Of a DNA stretch of 64,000 nucleotides, positions 17,007 through 25,006 are shown one piece after another. Both the position numbers and the translations under genes were made by a program. A model generated the notes under the pieces. It worked only from the letters and a program-made list of their open reading frames with translations, searched no databases and was not told where the DNA came from. Each line of letters begins with the position of its first letter. Position 1 is the stretch's first letter. This stretch comes from JBDZVM01 sp040255675 (GTDB taxonomy: Bacteria > Actinomycetota > Actinomycetes > Acidothermales > Acidothermaceae). Location: contig JBDZVM010000006.1 in NCBI GenBank assembly GCA_040255675.1, forward strand, positions 62,001 through 126,000, read 5' to 3'.

Positions 17007-18676
17007 CGTGTGCTCGCGCGGCGCGTCGACGAGATGCGCCGGCTTTCGGCGTCGAGGCGCATTCGCAAGTTGCGCGCCGGCGTGAAAGTCGAATCAGCGC
17101 GCGTCGTTTCTTCCGCCCACGACAGCGCGGTGTCGATTTCGCCTGCCGCGTAATGGCAAAGCGCGAGATTGAATAAAGTTTCGACGGCCGGGCCGTACAA
17201 TTCCAGCGAGAAATGTAGAAACTCGATGGCGTCGCGATAAAAACCCATTTCGTAGAACGCGGCCGACAACAGTGCTGCCACATCGAGCGTGCGCTCGCCG
17301 ATCGGGAAGTATGTCTCCCATACTTTGTGCAACGACCATGCGAGTTCGTCTTGGACGCCACGTGGAGCGTCGCGAACACCTTCGGTGAGGATGCCGGCGA
17401 CGCGCGCGAAAACCTCGGCGTCCCAACCGCTGAGCCGCAGGAGGGCGAGCGCGGCGGCGAAGTCGAGACGCTCGACGTCGCGTAACGACGCGGTAAGGAC
17501 GGCGAAATAGTCGTCGGGGCTCAGCGTCTCGATCGCGTCGGTGTACTCGAGCCGGGTGTCGGGCAGCGACTCCTCGCCGAAGCCGGTCGCGCAGGCGGAG
17601 ATGCTAAGACTTGCGGGTCGGCGCGTCGGGTGCATCGCGAAGCCGCCGCGCAAGCCGCACCAGCGGCCGATCGCGTCGAAGTTGACCATCAACGAGAACA
17701 CTGAGCCGTGGGTGACGAGGTCGGGGCTTTCGTGGTTTCCCATGTCGTCGACGCGGTGGAAGCCCTTGTCGCCAGAAAGCAGCAGCAGTTTGCCGCCGAA
17801 AATCGCCTGCAACCGATCGAGGCAGCCGAGCGCCGCTGTCGGAAAGAGCACGGTGGTGGCGCCGAGCTCGCCGGCGTATTGCGACAAGACGGCGCGCGCC
17901 GCTGGGTCGGCGTAGCGATCAACGGGCACCGGCGCCATCTCGAAGCTGAGTCGAACGTGCTCGAGCGCGTCGTGGGCGGCGAGGTCGGGAACCGCTTGCG
18001 TAGACGTGGCCTGGCAGTAAAACTCGCGCATCTCGCCGTCGATGTAAAAGCAGTCTTGCGGCACGCTGTCGAAGACGTAATTCGCGATCACCATCGCGGG
18101 CCCGGCGGTGTCTCCGGGTCGAAGCACGTCGCCGGAACATTGCAGCGTAAGTTCGGTGTCGGCGGTCAGGTCGAAGCGCGCGAAGTCGAGCACGCCAGAA
18201 TCGACCAGCGGCTTTAAGTACGGGTGCGACTGCCACGTCGCGATGTTGCTCTCGACGAAATCGGTGAATACATAGCGAAACGGCACCCGCACGCGTGATG
18301 CCGCGTGCAGTTCGAGCAGGCGACGCACCATCGTGTACCCGAACCGTCCGGGGCCCGCACCGAGCTCGACGATAGTGACCGGTTGCTCGGTCAGCCCGGC
18401 GGCCTCGATGTCGCGCAGGTACGCCAGGGCGACTCGAGCGTACGCGTGCGCGATGAAAGGGTTCGTCGTGATGTAGTGCGGCACCATCCCGCTGCGCCAT
18501 CCGTCGACGCCCGCTGTGCGGTAGCCGTCTCGCTCGAGCGACCAGATGACGGACGCGGACAGCGGCCCCCATTCTTCGAGCGCGAAACTCGTCGGCTCAG
18601 CCGTCGTCGTTTTCGCCTTCGCTTTTGCCCTTTTCTGCTTGGCGGCCGTCTGCTTTGCCGTCTGCTTTGGGGTCAC
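16979..18676 (-). CDS. SAM-dependent methyltransferase (MidA-like fold) with C-terminal TPR region
   Basis: 565 aa from a GTG overlapping the stop of the upstream DUF4157 gene by 4 nt, so translation is coupled. An Ala/Lys-rich tail (residues 1-28) precedes a Rossmann methyltransferase whose motif I is VELGAGPGRF (103-112), with VFTDFVESN and VIANYVFDSVPQD as later strands. This resembles the MidA/NDUFAF7 group, which methylates protein Arg or other substrates. After a middle domain, residues about 450-550 form helical repeats (AAFYEMGFYRDAIEFLHFSL, then VETLFNLALCHYAAGEIDTA), TPR-like. The methyl acceptor is unknown; co-expression with the DUF4157 metalloprotease makes that protein or its targets candidates. 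Its 3' end overlaps the convergent OB-fold gene. Confidence 0.8.
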   Translation of the reverse strand: MTPKQTAKQTAAKQKRAKAKAKTTTAEPTSFALEEWGPLSASVIWSLERDGYRTAGVDGWRSGMVPHYITTNPFIAHAYARVALAYLRDIEAAGLTEQPVTIVELGAGPGRFGYTMVRRLLELHAASRVRVPFRYVFTDFVESNIATWQSHPYLKPLVDSGVLDFARFDLTADTELTLQCSGDVLRPGDTAGPAMVIANYVFDSVPQDCFYIDGEMREFYCQATSTQAVPDLAAHDALEHVRLSFEMAPVPVDRYADPAARAVLSQYAGELGATTVLFPTAALGCLDRLQAIFGGKLLLLSGDKGFHRVDDMGNHESPDLVTHGSVFSLMVNFDAIGRWCGLRGGFAMHPTRRPASLSISACATGFGEESLPDTRLEYTDAIETLSPDDYFAVLTASLRDVERLDFAAALALLRLSGWDAEVFARVAGILTEGVRDAPRGVQDELAWSLHKVWETYFPIGERTLDVAALLSAAFYEMGFYRDAIEFLHFSLELYGPAVETLFNLALCHYAAGEIDTALSWAEETTRADSTFTPARNLRMRLDAESRRISSTRRASTRYDPVGRNS

Positions 18677-21309
18677 GCGTAATCGGGCTTCCACACTTCG
18701 CGGCGGGCGGCGCTCAAGATGTCGGCGAAGTTCTTCACGTGCCTCGGCTCCAAGGGGTGCTTGTGGTCGTGCACGGCCGCCATCTCGCGCTTGTCATGGG
18801 CCTTCGACGTGACCGTGGTGTAGTCGCCCATGATGCCGCCAGTGGCGAAGCCCTGTCGAAACGACCACTTGTAGAAGCCGTGCTCCAGCGGCTGCAGCCC
18901 CTTGGTCACCGTGTTTTTATCGGCGTCCGCGGCTTGCCATTTCGCCAACGCCTTCGCCGAAGGTTTCTTGGCGTTTTCCAACTTCCAGTAAGCGTCGAGG
19001 CGCCGTTGCCAAATAGTGTCGTAGTGCTTTTGCACGTCCTTGATCGACTCGTCGAGACGCTTGCTCGTGAGCTTGTGGTGGTGCGCCGACAGCAGCGAGA
19101 TGAGGTTGCCGTCAGTTTTGACGAGCCCTTGGATCGTGGCGGTCAGGTCGGCGGCCTTGGCGGGATTTTGGTGTGCCTGCTTGATAGCGGCCTTGACGGC
19201 GGAATATTGCTTTTCGAACTTCGGCCGCAACGTGCCGTTCTTGTCGTAGGCAAGGGGATCACGCCCCGTGATCTTGCTGATGTCGGTGTGGCTTCGGCCG
19301 TATTCGTCGGGCAGGCCGATGAGGTGTCCGAACTCGTGAGCGATCGTCTCGTCGAGATTGGCGCCTTCCATGAGCCAGTTCCACGCATCCGAGCGCGTTT
19401 TCTTCTCGCCGTCCGTGGCGTAATGGGCTCGCGAGGGCTTGTCCCACTCGGGGTGGTCACCTTTCCACAGCAAAACGTCGTGCGCCGCCTTGACCGCGAA
19501 TCGCTGCGCCACCGCGCCGACGTCGACCTCCGGTTCATTGACGACGGCGCCCTCCGTGGCTTTCCACTCGGTGACGCCCTTCGCGTTCTTTTGGCCCGAC
19601 TTCGCCCACGTAAGCGATTTCACACCCGCCGGTTTCGGCGCGGGGACGATCGGCTGAGCCAGTTTCGATGAGTGCTCGGGCAGCGGACCCGCCACCGCGG
19701 GCGCGGGCGCGTGCGCGTCGATGCCCTTGCTCGCGGCGTCGAAGGAATCGACCAGCGGAGACTTTTGTATTTTGTCTCCGGCGTCGGTGGTGACCTCGCG
19801 AGTGGCCGCGGCAGTCGCACCGATGACGAACTTCAACTTCACCGACTTCTGCACGGGAGCCGGCTGGTTCTTCGCCTTGCTGCTCACGTAGGTGAGTTTG
19901 AAGACGTTCCAGTACTTGTCGAGCGCCTGCTGGATCGTGTTGATGTTGGCCTTCGTCGCCTGGCCCTTGAACGGGATGTTGACCGGGACGATCACTTGGT
20001 CTTTCACCTTGCGGACGCCGAAGCGCCCGCTGATGCCGGTGACGAAGTCGTTTTGCAACGAGTGCTGGGTGTACCCCAGACGCTTCTCCTTCTCGATCAG
20101 TGAGTTTTCGTCGAATGTCTTGGTGACGAATACGTCGGAAATGCGTTCGTGATGGCCCGCCGCGATCGACAACTTGCCGGGAGCGTCGCGTTCGGTGCCG
20201 CTGTTCTTCGTCATCCACGTGTCGTACTTTGCCCAGTACGCGCGTTCGGCGCGGATTTCGGCGTCGAGCTTTTTTGCCGCCTGCAGGCGCGCTGTCGCGG
20301 CGCTGCCTGAACGCCCACTCTTCACCGTTTGTTCGAGCCGGTACAGCAACGGCTCGAGCCGCTTGGCGATCGCTTCCAACCTGACGGGTGACTCGTCGTC
20401 CCTCTTCGCGTTGTATTCCTTGACTAGATCGGCGAGCGTCGCCCACTCGGCTTGCCGGTTGATGCTTCGGTCAAGCGGCGCCAGCAGCCGGCCCACCGAA
20501 GCGGGTGCTCCACCTTGCTGGACGACGTGCGCCAACTCGTGCGCGAGCACGTGCTTGCCCCTCGCGCTCGACGTGTCGAATTCTTTGCGGGCGAAGAAAA
20601 TGTCGGAGCCGGTCGTGAACGCGCGGGCGCCGAGATCGGCACTGAGCGCATGGGCGGGCTCGTCGGTATGCACGCGCACCGCGCCGAAATTGGCGCCGAA
20701 CGCGCTCTCCATGTCGCGGCGAACAGGAGCAGGCAACGGCCTGCCGCGCCCGCGAGCCGACTCGATGGCGGCAGCGGTGTCTGGCGGCGCCATGCCGCCT
20801 TCGGCCCCGACGCTCGGCCTTTCCGCGGACATCTCTGGCCGCGCGCTTCGAGCGAGCGCGGTCTGGATCGGTTCGTCGTTGGCCTCGCGTTCGTCCCGCG
20901 CGACACCGCTGGCCGTTCCGCTCGCGAGCCGCGACAGGGCGACTTCGGCTGCCGCGTCGGCTTCGCGTTCGGCCGAATCGCTGACCGCGCCAACCCGCAG
21001 ACCGCTGGATGACCGGCCCGAAAACTGGCTGGATGCTTCGCGGAGCAGCGCCACGGTAGCCGCGTTGCCCGCGAGCCGCTGCAACGACGCGAGGGCGGCC
21101 GGCTCGCCCGCGCCCGCGCGAAGCAACGGCTGGTCGCCCTCTCGAACGGGCTGCTCTCTCGAGAGCGGCGCGTACGCGCCGTCCGGCGATAACGGCTTAT
21201 CGGGCTCTTGCCCTTTGGCTGAGCACTCGACGATTCGGCGCACCGCCGGCTGCTCGTTGCGCTGGGATGATCGTGATCGCGGGGATGATCGCGGGGATGA
21301 TCCGGGCAC
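18673..21309 (-). CDS. DUF4157 (eCIS core domain) protein with C-terminal metzincin-like metalloprotease motif
   Basis: 878 aa from a GTG at 21309, though the true start could lie further in. The first 190 residues are low-complexity and include LQRLAGNAATVALL, common in DUF4157 proteins. The DUF4157 domain occupies about 190-268 (FGANFGAVRVHTDEPA) and contains HELAHVVQQGG with His257-Glu258-His261. Far downstream is a second zinc motif, HEFGHLIGLPDEYG: His658, Glu659, His662 and Asp668 fit the HExxHxxGxxD pattern of metzincin-type proteases. DUF4157 proteins are associated with extracellular contractile injection systems, often as cargo or toxin carriers. No phage-tail-like structural gene is present here. 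No signal peptide is visible, consistent with loading into an injection particle or intracellular action. The middle (270-600) and the last 200 residues are not recognised. Confidence 0.82.
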   Translation of the reverse strand: MPGSSPRSSPRSRSSQRNEQPAVRRIVECSAKGQEPDKPLSPDGAYAPLSREQPVREGDQPLLRAGAGEPAALASLQRLAGNAATVALLREASSQFSGRSSSGLRVGAVSDSAEREADAAAEVALSRLASGTASGVARDEREANDEPIQTALARSARPEMSAERPSVGAEGGMAPPDTAAAIESARGRGRPLPAPVRRDMESAFGANFGAVRVHTDEPAHALSADLGARAFTTGSDIFFARKEFDTSSARGKHVLAHELAHVVQQGGAPASVGRLLAPLDRSINRQAEWATLADLVKEYNAKRDDESPVRLEAIAKRLEPLLYRLEQTVKSGRSGSAATARLQAAKKLDAEIRAERAYWAKYDTWMTKNSGTERDAPGKLSIAAGHHERISDVFVTKTFDENSLIEKEKRLGYTQHSLQNDFVTGISGRFGVRKVKDQVIVPVNIPFKGQATKANINTIQQALDKYWNVFKLTYVSSKAKNQPAPVQKSVKLKFVIGATAAATREVTTDAGDKIQKSPLVDSFDAASKGIDAHAPAPAVAGPLPEHSSKLAQPIVPAPKPAGVKSLTWAKSGQKNAKGVTEWKATEGAVVNEPEVDVGAVAQRFAVKAAHDVLLWKGDHPEWDKPSRAHYATDGEKKTRSDAWNWLMEGANLDETIAHEFGHLIGLPDEYGRSHTDISKITGRDPLAYDKNGTLRPKFEKQYSAVKAAIKQAHQNPAKAADLTATIQGLVKTDGNLISLLSAHHHKLTSKRLDESIKDVQKHYDTIWQRRLDAYWKLENAKKPSAKALAKWQAADADKNTVTKGLQPLEHGFYKWSFRQGFATGGIMGDYTTVTSKAHDKREMAAVHDHKHPLEPRHVKNFADILSAARREVWKPDYA
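21275..21298. repeat. Duplicated 12-bp unit near the start of the DUF4157 gene
   Basis: gatcgcggggat occurs twice in tandem (21275-21286, 21287-21298) and a partial third copy follows. It lies within the first codons of the DUF4157 gene and encodes an SSPR-type repeat. Confidence 0.85.
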
Positions 21310-21466
21310 CGTCTATGTGTACACCCTTCGTCCTGCTTTGCGCTGCAGACTCGACGACCTTGCCGAGCCCATCCCTCGATCGGGCTAAGCCAGTCGAACC
21401 GGCCATCCGGGTGTGTCGGTTCGCGGCGTACATCCGTTCGGTTGCGGGTCTGCCAAGATTGGCGCG

Positions 21467-23461
21467 ATGAGCGACGTCGTGCTTCCCGCCGCATACACGC
21501 GTTACGCCGACGCGTTGCTGCACCGGGCGGCCAGTTCGAGAAGGCTGCGTCGCGGCCAGCCTCCGGACCCGCTCGCCGGCTTGCGCGTCGACGACGACGG
21601 GCTGCGGGTGCTCTTGCGGGAGCTGCCGGCGGCCGCCGCGAGTGACGGCACCCAGGTAGCTGACAGCGAGTCAGCCGAGCCAGCCGAGTCAGCCGAGTCA
21701 GCCGAGTCGGCCGGGTCATCGAATGCCGAGGCGCTCGCGCGTCTCGACGCGGCGCACGCCGGCGTTATCGAGGCGAGTCGCGCGCACTTGCACGCCGCGC
21801 TTGGCGACGACAGCCGGTTTGGCGCGCTCGTTCGCCGGTGCTGGCTCGACCAGACCGAGGCTGAGTTGCTCGCCGTCCTCGTCGCGGTCGAGATCGACCC
21901 CGGCCGGCAGCGGCTGGCGGGTTACCTGAACGACGACGTCACGCTCGGCTGGCTCACACCGCACAGCCTCGAGCAGCTGTTCCCGGAGACCAGCACGCCG
22001 GGCCCGCGCGACGTATTGCGCGCGGCAGGTCCGGGCGGCGGTCTGCGACGCGCGCGACTGTTGATGCCGCCAGACGGTCGGCCGTTCGGCGCCACGCCGA
22101 TCCAACTCGCGCCCGGTGTGCTCTGGTGGCTGGCGGGCGACGCCAGCGAGCCCGCGGACCTGCCGCCTGGCGTGGAAATCCTGCGCGTGCCCGGCTGGGG
22201 CGACCAGTACCTCGTCGTCGCGTCTGGGCCCGATCGCACCCGCCGGTTGCAGGCGGTCGTCGCGGCGACACCGGCGGAGGGGTTCCTGCTCACGAGCCCC
22301 GCGCGCACGTCTCGCGAGTGGGACGCGCTCATTCGCTACGCGTCGCTTGAGGGGCTTGCCGTCGTCCTGGACGTCGACGACGACCTGCCGCCGGAAGCGC
22401 GTACGCACGTCGAACGCGCGACCCAGTTGGCGTGGGCGATCAGCAGCGCGACCGATCTTCCGGTCTCGGCGCTGCCCCGTCGATCGTGGACGAGCCTGCC
22501 CGTGATGCCGCCGACCGCGACGACGTCAGAAGTCAGCGCGGTCTTCGGCGAGCACGAACTCCCGCCCGTGACGCTGACCGCCGACCAGCTGCACGCCATC
22601 TCGATCGCCGCGAGCGCGATGGGCGGCGACGTGTCGGCGGCGCTGCGCCGCACCGCCACGGGTGCCATCGAGCAGCTGAGTACGCGGCTCGTGCCGACCC
22701 GCGGCTGGGACGACCTCGTGTTGCCAGAGCGGCAGTCGGCGCAGGTGCGCGAGGTCGCGCAGCGCACCCGGCTGCGCAAGCAGGTCTACGGCGACTGGGC
22801 ATTCACGCCCGAGCCGTCGACTGGCGTTATCGCCATGTTCACCGGCCCGCCAGGCACCGGAAAGACGTTGGCGGCGGAGGTGATCGCCGGCTCGCTCGGG
22901 CTCGACCTCTACAGAGTCGACCTGTCGCAAATCGTGAACAAATACATCGGCGAGACAGAAAAGCAACTCGCCAGGGTTTTCGCCGCCGCCGAAATGAGCC
23001 CGGTGGTGTTGTTCTTCGACGAGGCAGACGCGCTGCTCGGCAGACGTTCCGCGGTGTCTGACTCTCACGACCGCTACGCCAACATCGAGGTCGCCTACCT
23101 GCTGCAGCGCATCGAGCGCTACAACGGCGTGGTCGTGCTGGCCAGCAACCTAGCGAAGAACATCGACGAGGCGTTCATTCGGCGGATTCACATTTCGGTC
23201 GACTTCCCTATGCCGGGCGCGGGGGAGCGCCGTCGAATGTGGAGCCGGGCGTTTCCAACGTCCGCGCCGATAAGCGAGCTAGACCTCGACCAGATCGCCG
23301 ACAAGTTCGCCGTCTCCGGCGCGTCGATCCGAAACGCCGCCATTACCGCGGCGTTCCTGGCCGCGGAGGCCGGTACGCCCATCTCGATGGACGCCGTCGT
23401 CGAGGGCATACGGCGGGAGATGCACAAGTCCGGGCACTACGTGCGCGACGACGTGATGTAG
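21467..23461 (+). CDS. AAA+ ATPase of the eCIS-associated type
   Basis: 664 aa from the ATG at 21467. The N-terminal 420 residues include a helical region (LDQTEAELLAVLVAVEID, GYLNDDVTLGWLTPHSLEQL) that I associate with ATPases encoded in contractile injection system loci. The C-terminal AAA module has Walker A GPPGTGKT (460-467), Walker B VVLFFDEADALLG, an Arg-rich sensor region (NIDEAFIRRIHISVDFPMP) and a lid. These ATPases are thought to help assemble or load the injection particle. The gene is divergent from the DUF4157 gene across 157 nt. A 9-bp tandem repeat (21668-21712) encodes a Ser-Ala-Glu linker. No other eCIS component lies in the window. Confidence 0.87.
   Translation: MSDVVLPAAYTRYADALLHRAASSRRLRRGQPPDPLAGLRVDDDGLRVLLRELPAAAASDGTQVADSESAEPAESAESAESAGSSNAEALARLDAAHAGVIEASRAHLHAALGDDSRFGALVRRCWLDQTEAELLAVLVAVEIDPGRQRLAGYLNDDVTLGWLTPHSLEQLFPETSTPGPRDVLRAAGPGGGLRRARLLMPPDGRPFGATPIQLAPGVLWWLAGDASEPADLPPGVEILRVPGWGDQYLVVASGPDRTRRLQAVVAATPAEGFLLTSPARTSREWDALIRYASLEGLAVVLDVDDDLPPEARTHVERATQLAWAISSATDLPVSALPRRSWTSLPVMPPTATTSEVSAVFGEHELPPVTLTADQLHAISIAASAMGGDVSAALRRTATGAIEQLSTRLVPTRGWDDLVLPERQSAQVREVAQRTRLRKQVYGDWAFTPEPSTGVIAMFTGPPGTGKTLAAEVIAGSLGLDLYRVDLSQIVNKYIGETEKQLARVFAAAEMSPVVLFFDEADALLGRRSAVSDSHDRYANIEVAYLLQRIERYNGVVVLASNLAKNIDEAFIRRIHISVDFPMPGAGERRRMWSRAFPTSAPISELDLDQIADKFAVSGASIRNAAITAAFLAAEAGTPISMDAVVEGIRREMHKSGHYVRDDVM
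21668..21712. repeat. Five-copy 9-bp tandem repeat inside AAA+ ATPase gene
   Basis: gagtcagcc-type units repeat five times (one unit with gagccagcc, one with gagtcggcc), encoding a Glu-Ser/Pro-Ala linker between the N-terminal segment and the rest of the ATPase. Confidence 0.9.
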
Positions 23462-23470
23462 GGCGGCGGC

Positions 23471-24166
23471 TCAATTCTCCTGGCCGTGGGGCGGGTGCGG
23501 CATATCGCTGCCGTGCATGAGCAAGTGCTTGAGTTCGTCTTCCACCTCAGGGGCCGCGACGAACAGCAATTCATCTCCGCCCTCGAGTGGGTCGTCGGCG
23601 CTCGGCACGATAACCCGGCCGTCGCGCAAGATGACGACGAGCGCGGTGTCGGCCGGCCACGGAACCGAACCCACGCGCTGCCCGATGAACGGGGCATTGG
23701 CGGGCAACGTCCATTCGACGAGGCCGGCCTCGCCTTGCCGGAAGGTCATCAGCCGCACGAGGTCGCCGACGCTCACCGCTTCTTCGACCAGGGCGGACAG
23801 CAGGCGGGGTGTGGACACTGAGACATCGACCCCCCACGACTCCTCGAACAGCCACTCGTTGACGGGGTCGTTGACCCGCGCCACGACGCGAGGGACGCCG
23901 TACTCGGTCTTCGCGAGGAGCGATACGACGAGGTTGACCTTGTCGTCACCGGTCGCGGCAATCGTGACCTGACAGCGGTCGAGTCCGACTTCGTCGAGGC
24001 TGGCGATTTCACACGCGTCGGCGAGTACCCACTCGGCGCGCGGGATCGCGTCGACGTCGATCGCTCTGCTGTCCTTCTCGATAAGCAGGACGTCGTGGCC
24101 GTTTTCGACGAGCTCGGCCGCGATCGAGCGGCCGACCGCGCCCGCCCCGGCGATGGCGACGCGCAT
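23471..24166 (-). CDS. ceoC: TrkA family potassium uptake regulator (CeoC-like)
   Basis: 231 aa with an N-terminal Rossmann RCK-N domain (IAGAGAVGRSIAAELVENGH, then VLADACEIASL) and a C-terminal RCK-C domain (about 140-215). It binds NAD(H)/nucleotides and regulates K+ channels or transporters. The ATG overlaps the stop of the upstream ceoB by one nucleotide (TGATG), so they are translated together. It corresponds to Rv2692. The C-terminus ends in a His-rich tail (MHGSDMPHPPHGQEN). It is convergent with the AAA+ gene, 9 nt apart. Confidence 0.9.
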   Translation of the reverse strand: MRVAIAGAGAVGRSIAAELVENGHDVLLIEKDSRAIDVDAIPRAEWVLADACEIASLDEVGLDRCQVTIAATGDDKVNLVVSLLAKTEYGVPRVVARVNDPVNEWLFEESWGVDVSVSTPRLLSALVEEAVSVGDLVRLMTFRQGEAGLVEWTLPANAPFIGQRVGSVPWPADTALVVILRDGRVIVPSADDPLEGGDELLFVAAPEVEDELKHLLMHGSDMPHPPHGQEN

Positions 24167-24831
24167 CAGGCTTGTCCTTCCGGCGGCAGCGCAAGCCTTG
24201 CGGTCGCGGCTTCGAGGTGCTTCTCCGGCACGACGACGTGCACGAGGTCGTGTTCTTGCAGCACGGTGTCAGGGCCGGGGATCACGCCTTCACCGAAACG
24301 AGTGATGAACGCGACGCGAACCGCGGCGGCCGTCTCCAGGTCGGACAGTCGGTGCCCGATCCACGATGGGTCGACGTGCACCTCGGCCAGTTGCATCGTG
24401 CCTGTCGGGTCTCGCCAGAGTGCCTGCGCCCCCGATTTGAGCACCCGGCGCAGCATCTGATCGGCTGTCCATTTCACCGTCGCGACGGTCGGTATGCCCA
24501 ACCGCTGGTAAATCTCGGCTCGCCTGATGTCGTAGATGCGCGCCACGACGTTCTCGATGCCGAACGTCTCGCGCGCGACGCGGGCCGCGATGATGTTGGA
24601 GTTGTCGCCGCTGCTGACGGCGGCGAACGCGTCGGCGTGGCGAATGCCAGACTCTTCCAGCACGGATCGATGCAGCCCCATGCCGTGAACTTTGCGACCT
24701 CGGAAATCCGGACGCAACCGGCGAAACGCGTGCGCATCCATGTCGATGATCGCCACCGAGTGGCCAAGGTCATCGAGACTGTCGGCGAGAGTGGAACCGA
24801 CTCGGCCACAACCCATGATCACGACGTGCAC
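24166..24831 (-). CDS. ceoB: TrkA family potassium uptake regulator (CeoB-like)
   Basis: 221 aa from a GTG with AAGGAG upstream. RCK-N domain: VIMGCGRVGSTLADSLDDLG, then VHGMGLHRSVLEESGI; RCK-C domain in the last 75 residues. Paralogue of the downstream ceoC and corresponding to Rv2691. Paired single-RCK proteins probably assemble as a heteromeric gating ring. It is divergent from a KimA-like permease gene, with about 175 nt of shared promoter region, which suggests a functional link to K+ transport. Confidence 0.9.
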   Translation of the reverse strand: MHVVIMGCGRVGSTLADSLDDLGHSVAIIDMDAHAFRRLRPDFRGRKVHGMGLHRSVLEESGIRHADAFAAVSSGDNSNIIAARVARETFGIENVVARIYDIRRAEIYQRLGIPTVATVKWTADQMLRRVLKSGAQALWRDPTGTMQLAEVHVDPSWIGHRLSDLETAAAVRVAFITRFGEGVIPGPDTVLQEHDLVHVVVPEKHLEAATARLALPPEGQA

Positions 24832-24993
24832 TGCGGTTTCGTCTCCTTGAGCCCCATCGTCCGCGCATTCGTGTCGATTCGCCGAAGGCTACACGGTGCG
24901 CGTCGCGGCCGCGTCTCGTGGTGCGAACCCGCTTCTGCCGGCGGCGCGACAGGGGCGGCGTGGCGCGCGTGCGACCGCGCCGTGGTCATCGCC

Positions 24994-24999
24994 TAGCAT
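24994..24999 (+). promoter_or_regulatory. -10 box (TAGCAT) of the APC permease gene, probably leaderless
   Basis: TAGCAT ends 7 nt before the GTG at 25007; no Shine-Dalgarno lies between. Confidence 0.45.
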
Positions 25000-25006
25000 T
25001 CCTCGC

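Noticed and set aside
20424..21719. Alternative 431-codon minus-strand frame across the DUF4157 gene and AAA+ promoter
   Set aside because: Arg/Ala/Ser-rich shadow frame; the overlapping DUF4157 frame has clear conserved motifs.
16979..23461. Complete contractile injection system
   Set aside because: No sheath, tube, spike, baseplate or terminator-like structural genes are encoded in the window.
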